Shown here piece after piece: positions 1 to 9,078 of a DNA stretch of 64,000 nt. Source of the DNA: Pyropia haitanensis (lineage: Eukaryota > Rhodophyta > Bangiophyceae > Bangiales > Bangiaceae); contig SDUX01000083.1 of NCBI GenBank assembly GCA_008729055.1, forward strand, positions 53,798-117,797, read 5' to 3'. Under the pieces are notes generated by a model. It worked only from the letters and a program-made list of their open reading frames with translations. It was not told where the DNA came from and searched no databases. The stretch's first letter is position 1; the number at the start of each line of letters is the position of its first letter. Both the position numbers and the translations under genes were made by a program.

Positions 1-450
1 ACGGTCGGCGACAAAAGTTCCGCCCTCACACCGTCCACGCCAGTGTGACGGGCGGAACGCGCAGGGGACAGTTTGGGTGGCGGGGCGCACTTTGTGGCCA
101 CTGTTGGACCACTTTCTGGCGACTTTCACGTGAATTTTCTTTGCAGTTATGGAAAGTTCTTGCCCCCAATTGCCCATTTGTGTCCTAATTTGGCCCCCTT
201 TTTGCCCACTTTTTGCCCACTTCTTACCCACTTCCTACCCACTTGTGCCCACTTTTGCCCACTTTTGCCCACTTTTGCGTCTACAGCGATGCTGCACACG
301 ATCCGGCGGCCGAATTGGCGCGCATCCTTCATTCCAGCCATAGATCCACCCGCTCGATGTCCGAGGTTCGACCCCCACGGTCGTGCATGCGGTGGTAGGC
401 CGCTTCTCACCCACTTTTGCCCACTGTTGCCCACTTTTGCTCACTTCCAC
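1..450. repeat. Truncated 689-bp satellite unit
   Basis: This stretch is colinear with the first about 450 bases of the satellite unit that is tandemly repeated at 51,984-57,340. It starts at the same phase (acggtcggcgacaaaag) and includes the CCCACTTTTG-type decamer run near 190-280. It carries several private substitutions and then breaks into poly-C/CCA low-complexity DNA near 450. The family therefore occurs at two places in the window, and the left copy is probably the edge of another array outside it. Confidence 0.9.
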
Positions 451-695
451 CCCCCCCCAGCCGCCACCACCACCACCACCATCACCACCACTACCCCCCC
501 CCTCCCACCCCTCGCACCCCTCCCCCCCACCCCCACACCCCCCCGCGCCGCCCACCCGCCCCGCGGCGGCAATGAGGCACCCGCCCACGCCCAGTACCGC
601 CACCCACAGCTCCTGCTCGGCCGATACCGCGCCACACCCCGCCGTGTGGGCGGCGGGGTAGGAGAAGGAGGGGGGCTTCCCCTACTCCCCCCCCG

Positions 696-743
<48 letters not shown>

Positions 744-2753
744 GCGGGCGGCGAGCAGCCCGCGCAGGTGGCCCCCCGCCAGCTGCCGCAGCGCCCCCGC
801 CGCCAGCAGCGCTCCCGCCGCGGCGGGGGAGGCGGCGGCCAGCCGCGCCACCGCCGTCGCCACCGCCGCCACCGCCGCCACCGCCGCCGGCTCCTGGCCT
901 CGGTCCAGGCCGCCGCCGTTGCGGGCCGAGGAGGCGGCGGCCGCCGCCGCCCCCGCCAGGCACTCGAGGAGGGCGGGGGTCACGGCGGAGACGCGGGCCG
1001 CCGCCTCGGCGGCGTCGCGCCCCGCACCCAGGACGGAGGCCACCGCGACCATGGCGGGAGCAACCGCGGGCGCCAGGCCCGGCGCCCGCGCCGCCGCCGC
1101 CGCCGCCGCCGCAAACGCCACCGCCGCGGACCGCCCCGGGTCGGCGTTGTCATCGTCACCATTGTCGCCGTCGCCGCCGCCGCCGCCACACCCGGCAATA
1201 GCGGGGGCCACCGCCACGGCGCCGGCGAGGAGGAGGTCCCCAACCGCCCCCACGAGCGCCACCGGCAGCGCGCCGCCGCGGGTGCCCACGGTGGCGGGGA
1301 AGGTGGGGGCCGCGGCATCCCCTTCCGCCGCCACCGTGCCGGGCGGCGACCACCTGCCGCCGCCGCCGCCGCCCCCGCCGCCGCCGCCGCCACTGCCGCC
1401 CGCGGCGGGCACCACCACCACGGGGACGCCCAGCGCGGCAACGGCCGCCGCCACCGCCGCCGCGATCGCCCCCTGCACCGCGTCGCGGTCGGCAGGGACG
1501 GCAGCCCGGACCGGGCTCCTTTCCCCCACGCGCCCACCCGGGCGGGCAGACGCCACGCCGCCACCCCACTCCCCCCCCCCCCCCCCCCCCTCGGCGGCGG
1601 CGCCTCCGCCGCTGCCCCCCTCCACCAGCGCCCGCAGCAGCAGCGCCGCCACGGCAGCGGTCACGCCCACCCCCGTCGGCAACACGGCGGTGGCCACCAC
1701 GGGCGGCGGCGGACACCCGCGGGCGGGGCACCACCACCCCCTCACGTCAGCCTCGGCGCCGGGCCAGGCAGGGGCGGCGGCGGCGGCGGCGGCGGCGCTC
1801 GCCCCGCCCGGTACACCCCCGCCCCCCAGCCCCGCGAGCGCCAGCAGGAAGGCGGGGCCCCAAAACGCGGCGCCCGCCGCGGTCGCCACCGCCGGCGCCG
1901 CGGCGGCCGCGACGCAGGCCCAGAGGACGGGCACCGCCGCCGCCCCCGGGAATGCCCCCCCCACGGGGGTGCGCCTGGTGCCACTTCCCCCCACCCCCAC
2001 CCCCCCCCCCCCTCCCCCCCCGCCGCTGCAGCCGCCGCCGCCGCCTGCACCATCAACGGCGGCCTCGTCGGCCGCGGCCCCCCCCCACCACCCCCTCCCC
2101 CCCCCAGCCCCCCCGCCGCGTCGGCGGCGGCGCCCAGCGCCTCGACCAGCCGCCCCCGCCCCGCGGCGCGCCCCCACAGCCTGTTGACCCCCGCGACTGC
2201 GGCGGCCAGACCAGGCGCCAGGGGCACCCCGCCAGCGGCGGTGGCGGGCGCCGTCGCCGCCACCCCCGCCGCCCCCGCCGCCCCCACCGCCGCCACCGCC
2301 GCCTGCCGCCGCGCCAGGCGGACCAGCAGGACCAGGTCATACGGGCAGCCGCCCGCGCCGGGGCCGCCCGCCGCCGCGGCGGCGCGCCGCACCACCCCGA
2401 GGGCTGCGGGCGCCCACGGGGCCCCCCCGTGGCCCGCCGCCGCCGCCACCGCCACCGAGACGGCCTCGGAAAGGGCCTCGAGGGATGGCGGGGCGGCCGC
2501 GCCGCCGCCGCCGCCGGCCACCACCGCCGCCGCCACCGCCGCCGCCGCCGTCGCACCGCGGCTCTCATCAGCGCCAGCCCCCCCGCTGGGTCGCGCGGAG
2601 GCCGACGTGGGTGCCGGCGGCGGCCGCGCCGACCCCACCGCCGCCCCCACCAGATATGAGTAAAAAGCCACCGCCGCGGCGGCCGAGGCGTTGGCGGCGG
2701 CGCCCAGCGGCCACCGCAGCACGCGCAGCACGTTGGGGAGGGCCCAGGCGCCG

Positions 2754-2800
<47 letters not shown>

Positions 2801-2869
2801 GCCAGCCGCCGCCACGCCCACACGGGCGGCAGACCCGTTTTGATGTCGGGGGGGAGGAAACCTGGCCAT
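441..2869 (-). CDS. Ala/Gly-rich protein of unknown function, frame unresolved
   Basis: Two overlapping minus-strand frames look coding: 2869-1742 (375 codons, starting MARFPPPRHQNG) and 2177-441. The first has non-repetitive stretches such as LPNVLRVLRWPLGAAANAS and PYDLVLLVRLARRQ. The second has hydrophobic Ala/Val/Leu segments (PVLWACVAAAAAP, FWGPAFLLALAGL) that could be membrane helices, and ends with an Ala-rich region around ALLAAGALRQLAGGHLRGLLA. Poly-Gly is encoded by G homopolymers, including the 46-base run at 696-741. Frame switching near 2,000-2,150 could be an intron, an indel or a homopolymer error. I do not recognise the family. The other strand gives only Pro/Ala/Arg-rich shadow frames. 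Confidence 0.35.
696..741. repeat. 46-base poly-C homopolymer
   Basis: This is an uninterrupted run of 46 C on the + strand, inside a minus-strand Gly-rich frame. The G strand can form G-quadruplexes, and slippage here would change the reading frame. Its exact length should be treated as uncertain in any assembly. Confidence 0.95.
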
Positions 2870-2899
2870 TATGGAGAGGAATGGTCATCACAGGGGTGC

Positions 2900-3165
2900 G
2901 GAGCGGCCACGACGGAGGGAGGGCGACCAAGACGGGGAGGGAGGCGGGCACGACGGGGGGGGGGGGCGGCATGACAGAGTGGGGTCGGCCATGACTGTGG
3001 GGGAGGCAGCGACGTCATGGGGGGTGAACGGCGACGGCGGGGGGGCGGAAGGCGGCGATGGGGGGGCGAAAGGCGGCGATGGGGGGGGGACGGAGACGAC
3101 GGGGGAGGGGACGGCGACGACGAGGGGGGGGACGGCGACGACGGGGCGGACGGCGGGTGGCACGT
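2900..3165. repeat. G-rich imperfect repeat (GGCGATGGGGGG / GGCGACGA)
   Basis: Degenerate reiteration of short blocks such as aaggcggcgatggggg and ggggacggcgacgacg makes this stretch strongly G-rich on the + strand. No convincing gene is seen in it. Confidence 0.7.
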
Positions 3166-3833
3166 CGACGGCGGCTGCAATTTCGATTGTGGTGGCGGAT
3201 TGTTCGTCTGCACCCCTCTCCCATTCACGCAGTATGGCGTCTTTCGCTCTCCGCGTCTCTGGTTCGCACACTGGGAGAGCAAGAGATCGCGTGAGTCGCA
3301 ATAAAGAAAGAAGAAAAAAATCTGTACAAGCTTCCCAACTGGCAGATTCACTCACCTTAGCAGATAGGACCATCGATCCGAGCGAGAGGTGGCTCTGGGC
3401 TTGCAGCGACGCGGCCGCAGAGAAGATCACATGCGAAGTCCTTCACGGAGCCTGCGGCGAGCGTTGGACAGAGCCGTGTGGCTTCCACAGGCAGCTGTGC
3501 CACAGATGAGCGACTGGATGTGGACCACGCCAGGTTGAAGCGCACTGGGTGGCCCAACAACAGACACGAGTGGTCTGGCACTGAAGGGTTGAGCCATGCG
3601 GCCTGCCCTGATCCCTCCTTCGTGACAGCCCATTCTGGATCTAAGAAGGGGTTCTCCTTCCGCCCAATGAGAGAGCCGCACGCTCGCACTGTAGGCCCGA
3701 GTAGGGCTGAACACGCCAGGTACAGGACACCTCCCCGTGTCGGGTTGCCCTTCAGATTTCACCTCAGAGAGAGGGGAGCAGGGGTCAATTCAAACCCGAC
3801 ATCCCCTGAGGGGTCTCATTAGCACTTCACTAA
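3166..3833. other. Non-coding flank left of the Harbinger element
   Basis: The base composition is more balanced here and I see no convincing gene. A segment at 3,736-3,766 (tgtcgggttgccc, then ttcacc) is repeated in the same orientation just beyond the right end of the transposon (16,150-16,177). It may be part of the older host sequence around the insertion site. Confidence 0.5.
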
Positions 3834-3872
3834 GAGTGTTTCCAACGGTGGCGTACCAACTCGCGACCATCT
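3834..3872 (+). repeat. Left terminal inverted repeat of Harbinger element
   Basis: It begins GAGTGTTTCCAACGGTGG and continues to CGACCATCT. The reverse complement of 16,080-16,118 matches at 38 of 39 positions (A/G difference at the second base). TAA lies directly outside. Confidence 0.93.
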
Positions 3873-4639
3873 TGCCGCAATATATTATTCAAGCGCAACG
3901 TGGGCTCCTCTGACTGGCTGAGACCTGCTGCTGTTCAGGTTCATAAAGTAGTTGTTCTGAGACGGGGGCTACATGGTTCGGAGGGACGACAGCCTGTCTG
4001 AGGGAGGACCGAGAACCCTCTCGGATAGCAATTTGAGTGTGGTCATGGATTGCATGTGTTCGCTGACTCTGTCGTGCGATTTCGCACGCGTCGCGACAAT
4101 ATGCAAGAACGTGCACTAGCCCCCCTTGTGGATTGCCCAGGACGCCGAAAGACTGTCTCCATTGCTCGTCGTGCCGGCAAAATAGCGAGACACGCTGCAC
4201 AAAAAGGATCATTGGAGCAAAATATGGCCCACTCTTTGCAGGAATGGGGCCGTACTCGGCATGGAACAGAAAATATTGTGCCACGTATGCGAGTATTTTC
4301 ACGCATAAACGCGTGCCATAAGCCATGTTCACGCAAGCACATGTGCAAGTATGGTCGTTTTGGCATGTTTTGGAGGTCGTCGAGTTGGGACAGCCAATGA
4401 CATTGCTCTGTTCGTCTCGCCGTTGGGACAGGCGACTGGTCACAGCAACGCATGCCGGAAGTCCGTCTCCTGTCGGGGCGGGCCCGGCTCGGGCCGACTC
4501 GAGTCGGCCTCGGTTCTGTGGCTGTCCGTCGGTCTGGGATGACTGCCCAGACTGTCAACCGCGCGCGCGTCGTTCCCCTGCGTAGCGTACACGCGATCGA
4601 CGCGTTGCCAGTGCGCGCCGAGCATCCGAGGACGCGCTA
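3873..4639. other. Left subterminal region of Harbinger element
   Basis: The composition is balanced and there is no convincing gene. It contains a perfect 18-bp palindrome at 4,492-4,509 (GGCCGACTCGAGTCGGCC). It is a likely place for transposase or Myb-protein binding, but I found no clear reiterated motif other than the palindrome. Confidence 0.5.
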
Positions 4640-5870
4640 GCTGTGCAAGTTCCCCCAGTTTTTTTTCGGGATTTTTGCCCGAGCGCGCTGGCCCCCCTCT
4701 GCGCCCCCTCTGGAGCCCTGCCGCGAAATTTCAGCCTCGATTATATGTCGCGCGTGCTGCTTCGCCCCCCCGCGCCCGCCGCGATCCCCCACGACCATCC
4801 CCGCGTTGCGTTGCGTGGCGCCGCCGCAGACGGCACAGCCCCAGTCGGATCCCCCCTGCATCTCCCTGCACCCCCTTGCCTCGTTTTGAGGCGGCATGAG
4901 GGGTGGGGATATCTGCTCGCGCGGGCCCGCCACCATGTGGCCGCCGTCAGCCCCCCTCCACCAAGGACGTGTACCCCAGGGCGGGCCCATTCATGGCGGA
5001 CCCTACCTCCGGTCTCTCCCGCCATGGGCGACGCTCTCTCTGGCGCTCGGCGGCCGCGCAGCGGCCACGGGTGGTGGCCGACCGCACCCCCCTGCCGGTC
5101 GGCCCACGTGGACGGGTCGCCTTCGCTTCGCGGCCTCGCCACGGCCAGGGGTCGTTGTCCCCCCCCTCCCCTTTCGGCTTTGCGGCCGCGCGGCGGCCGC
5201 GGATCGTCGCCCTCCCCCGCTGTCTGGCCGGCCGCGCGGCGGCCGCTGATAGGGGATACCCCCCCCGCCTGGGGCGTCCTGATTCTGTTTGTGGCGGCGC
5301 TGGTGGAGCGCCGCCTTGCCTGGCGTTTGTGCCGGCCGCACGGTTGATGCGGCTGGTCCCCAAGGCGGCCACACTCTTCACGTGGCTGGCCGCCATCCCC
5401 CCTTCTGGGCCCGCTTGGGCGGGGGCGCCTCCCGCGGGTTTTCTTTTGTGCTGGCGGCCGGGACCACTGTTTGTGGCCCCGCCGGGACCGCTGCGTGCGC
5501 CTCGGCGACGGTCGCCCCCCCTTGGCGGCCGCTCGGCGGCCGCGGATTGGGGACACCCCCACCGCTAGCTGGGTCGTACCCGCACTGTTCGTCGCCGCGG
5601 TGCGGGAGCGCCGTCCATCCTAGTTTTTTTTCCGGCCGCACGGTTGATGCGGCTGCTTCCAGGCGGCCACATTGTGTACGTGGCTGGCCGCCGTCCTCCC
5701 TCCTGGGTCGCTTGTGCGGGGGCGCCTCCTTTCGCTGGTCTGGGTGGCCGCGTCCCCCCCTCTGTTTGCGGCCCCGCTTGAGAGGGCCGATCCGGCGTCC
5801 GACAAGTGCTGAGGTCGCTCGGCTTTTGCAGCTGGTGTCCAAGTGTACGTGCGGTGGCTATGACTAGCTG
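4640..5870. repeat. GCGGCCGC-rich region with a ~300-bp direct duplication
   Basis: Clustered GCGGCCGC octamers lie at about 5,048, 5,188-5,205, 5,230-5,245 and 5,523-5,540. A block at about 5,330-5,460, starting with gccgcacggttgatgcggctg, reappears diverged at about 5,633-5,755. All frames are open only because of composition, and no frame shows a conserved domain. Confidence 0.6.
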
Positions 5871-6025
5871 CCACGAGGTGGGACGGGTTTGGATACGTGA
5901 ACCGGTTTGTACTCGCGGTTGCGGGCGCTGTTGTGGGCCGCAAGTCGGCCCCGGCGACGATCTCTTCCCTTCTCTTTCGCACTCTCTGTTGTTCCCCGTA
6001 CCGCCTTTTCCCTCCTCGGACCGCC

Positions 6026-7207
6026 ATGTGTGTGAGTTACGCAGGCTCGGATGGGGATCGGCGCCCCTCTTGGGCGGATCGGAGCGGACCTGGCGCGGGA
6101 GGGGGGCGTGGGGGGGGGCGGCTGCCACCGGGAGGCGGGCCGCCCCCTCGGCAGATAAGCAAGGACCAGCGGCGTCGCGGAAGTCGGCGCCTGTGCGCAC
6201 GCTGTCGTCGTGCGCAGATAACGGGACCCGAGTATCCTTTGTGCCACTGGAGCTGCGGCTGCCCGTGGGCGGCTCGGCCGCCGCCAGGCGAGCCGGTGAA
6301 CCGGTGGTGGGGCTGTGTCACGGAGCCGACGAGGACCGAACGGCGTCGCGGCTTTCGGCGGCTGTGCTGGCAGTGTCGCGTGGCCGACCGCGCGGGGCCT
6401 CAGCACGGTCTTTGCCGCTGGACCTGCCGCTGTCCTTGGGCAGCGCGGCCGCAGGCACAGAGCTCGGGCGGCCTGCAGACCCACGTTGGCGGACAGGGAC
6501 GCCGTGGGGCAGTGGCCTGGCCGGGGCTGGCGGCGGCAACCAACTGCCGGCGCGGCCGCCGAGCCCGCGTGGGTGGGGCGGGCCGAGCGGAACGAACAAC
6601 CAACGGCCGGAGCGGCCGCCGAGCCCAAGTCGGTGGGGCGGGCCGAGCGGGGGCAACAACCAACGGCCGGAGCGGCCGGCGAGCCCGCGTGGGTGGGGTG
6701 GGCCGAGCGGGGGCAACAACCAGCTGCCGGCGCGGCCGCCGAGCCCGCGTGGGTGGGGCGGGCCGAGCGGGGCGAACAACCAACGGCCGGAGCGGCGGCC
6801 GAGCCCAAGTCGGTGGGGCGGGCCGAGCGGGGGCAACAACCAACGGCCGGAGCGGCCGGCGAGCCCGCGTGGGTGGGGCGGGCCGAGCGGGGGCAACAAC
6901 CAGCTGCCGGCGCGGCCGCCGAGCCCGCGTGGGTGGGGCGGGCCGAGCGGGGCGAACAACCAACGGCCGGAGCGGCGGCCGAGCCCAAGTCGGTGGGGTG
7001 GGCCGAGCGGGGGCAACAACCAGCTGCCGGGGCGGCCGCCGAGCCCGCGAGGGTGGAGCGGGCCGAGCGGGGGCGACAACCAACTGCCGGCGCGGCCGCC
7101 GAGCCCGCGTGGGTGGGGCGGGCCGAGCGGGGCGAACAACCAACGGCCGGAGCGGCCGCCAAGCCCGCGTGGGTGGGGCAGACCGAGCCTGGGCACCAAC
7201 CAACTGA
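6026..7207 (+). CDS. Cys-rich tandem-motif cargo protein followed by Arg/Gly repeat
   Basis: The frame starts at an ATG in good context (gccATGt, 6,026). Residues about 50-70 and 107-127 each carry C-x2-C-x12-C-x3-C-x-C inside a duplicated block ending CPWAARP. The DNA copies are offset by 171 bp (6,171 and 6,342) with differing sequence but conserved cysteines, as expected of two tandem zinc-binding modules under selection. From about residue 170 the frame enters the 60-bp minisatellite and encodes Gly/Arg-rich repeats (GRRARVGGAGRAG). It stops at 7,205-7,207. Both other + frames stay open through the array, so splicing or another frame may give a longer product. I do not recognise the family. 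Its position between the terminal repeat and the Myb gene makes it transposon cargo or an extra accessory protein. Confidence 0.5.
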   Translation: MCVSYAGSDGDRRPSWADRSGPGAGGGRGGGRLPPGGGPPPRQISKDQRRRGSRRLCARCRRAQITGPEYPLCHWSCGCPWAARPPPGEPVNRWWGCVTEPTRTERRRGFRRLCWQCRVADRAGPQHGLCRWTCRCPWAARPQAQSSGGLQTHVGGQGRRGAVAWPGLAAATNCRRGRRARVGGAGRAERTTNGRSGRRAQVGGAGRAGATTNGRSGRRARVGGVGRAGATTSCRRGRRARVGGAGRAGRTTNGRSGGRAQVGGAGRAGATTNGRSGRRARVGGAGRAGATTSCRRGRRARVGGAGRAGRTTNGRSGGRAQVGGVGRAGATTSCRGGRRAREGGAGRAGATTNCRRGRRARVGGAGRAGRTTNGRSGRQARVGGADRAWAPTN

Positions 7208-7980
7208 CGGCACGGCGGCCGAGCCCAACTCGGTGGGGCGAGCCGAACGGGGGCAACAACCAACGGCAGGAGCGGCCGCCGAGCCCGCCTGGGTGGGGCG
7301 GGCCGAGCGGGGGCAACGACAACCAACTGGCGGAGCGGCCACCGAGCCCGCGTGGGTGGGGCGGGCCGATCGGGGGCAACATCAACCAACTGGCGGAGCG
7401 GCCACCGAGCCCGCGTGGGTGGGGCGGGCCGAGCGGGGCGAACAACCAACGGCCGGAGCGGCCACCGAGCCCGCGTGGGTGGGGCAGGCCGAGCGGGGCG
7501 AACAACCAACGGCCGGAGCGGCCACCGAGCCCGCGTGGGTGGGGCGGGCCGAGCGGGGGCAACAACCACCTGCCGGCGCGGCCGCCGAGCCCGCGAGGGT
7601 GGGGCGGGCCGAGCGGGGGCAACAACCAACTGCCGGCGCGGCCGCCGAGCCCGCGTGGGTGGGGCGGGCCGAGCGGGGCGAACAACCAACGGCCGGAGCG
7701 GCGGCCGAGCCCAAGTCGGTGGGGCGGGCCGAGCCGGGGCAACAACAACCACCTGCCGGAGCGGCCGCCGAGCCCGCTTGGGTGGGGCAGGCCGAGCGGG
7801 GGCGACAACCAACTGCCGGCGCGGCGGGCCAGCCCGCGTGGGTGGGGCGGGCCAAGTGGGGGCAACAACCAGCGGCTGCTGCGGCCGCCGAGCCCGCGTT
7901 TGTTGGGGGGGCCGAGCGGGGCCGACAACCAACTGCCAGCACGGCCGCCGAGCCCGCGTGGCGGCCGCGCTGCGGGGCCA
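6541..7980. repeat. 60-bp minisatellite, ~24 units
   Basis: There are near-exact 60-bp units of the type caacggccggagcggccgcc + gagcccgcgtgggtggg + cgggccgagcgggg, with variants inserting 3 bases (7,321, 7,381 and 7,741). The indels are multiples of three and all three + frames remain open (20-residue repeats RPPSPRGWGGPSG, QPTAGAAAEPAWVGRAERG or GRRARVGGAGRAG). Most units contain GCGGCCGC. Higher-order alternation of two or three unit types is visible at 6,541-7,020. Confidence 0.95.
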
Positions 7981-8559
7981 AGCGACCACTTGCAGCAGCG
8001 GCCGGCGAACTTGCTGCAGCCGCCAGGCCCGCCGTTGGACGGGTATCCGGATCGCCCGCGGGCAAACGACACCGGGACAGTCCGTCACCTGAGCCCTCGC
8101 GGAAGACCAGGGCCGCCGTTGGGCGGCGGCCAAGTCGGGCCGCTTGGCGGCACCGAGGAGCAGCAGCAGAGGCGGCCGCTGAGCCCGCGCCGGCCGTCAG
8201 CTGCCACGCTCGCGAACCCTCAGGCACGCGCGCGGGCGTGGGTGAACCAGCTGCCGCGTCCGCCGAGCCCGCGCGGGCCGGAGAGGCCGTCAGCTGGCGG
8301 CCGCGACGGTGCGCCGACGGGATTGAGATTGCTGCTCCCCGGTGGCGGAGCGGGAGCCAACGGGGGCAACCACCAGCAGCAGCAGCGGCCGCCACGTCTG
8401 CCGAGCTCGCCGAGCCCGCGGAACAGGGGTGGCCGGGCACTGGGTGGCAGCGAGGGTGCCCGACTGGGCAGGACGCCCCGCAAGTTCCCGCTCCGGGCCC
8501 ACTCGGCCATCTGCAGCCACTAGTCGGAGGCGGCCGAGCGGGAGCAAGGGAGGAACCTC

Positions 8560-8599
<40 letters not shown>

Positions 8600-9078
8600 G
8601 CCAGAAAGCGGCAACTGAGCGCGAGTGGGGGGGCGGGGCCGCTCATTTGCGGCCCCCAGGCGAGGCCGAGTCCAACGAGCGGGCCCCAAGCCGTCCCTGT
8701 CCGCAATCGGCTGTCGTCTTCAGGGACGGGCAGCGAGCCGCCGAGGTGTTCCCCGTCGCCTGCCGCAGCGAACGAGCCGCGGCGGGGCGAGGGGGGGTCT
8801 GCCACCCGCGCTGGGGGGGCATCAACCATCGTGCACCGACATGGAGGCGCCCAGCGGTCACACAAGCGTGGGCCGAGCGACACCGGCCCACCACCGCGGC
8901 CATCCTCGAGCAGCTCGCCGCGGCCCGCAACGGCGACGCGCCTACGTGAGAGCAGGCGCACCGACCTTCCGTCGTGTCATCCTCGTGCCGCCGCTCCATC
9001 TCGATCCGACGGACACGGGGCGGCGGCGGGAGCGGGACAGCCTGCGGCGACATTGACGCCGACGCCGACGACACGACC
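7981..9078 (+). other. Open low-complexity region upstream of Myb gene, with CAG repeat
   Basis: This stretch keeps open + frames that join the minisatellite to the Myb-gene region. The frame from the array reaches 8,523, and another from 8,342 runs to 9,565. A (CAG)12 run at 8,562-8,597 reads as polyQ, polyA or polyS depending on frame. An exon of the cargo gene or an N-terminal extension of the Myb protein is possible. No domain was recognised. Confidence 0.35.
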
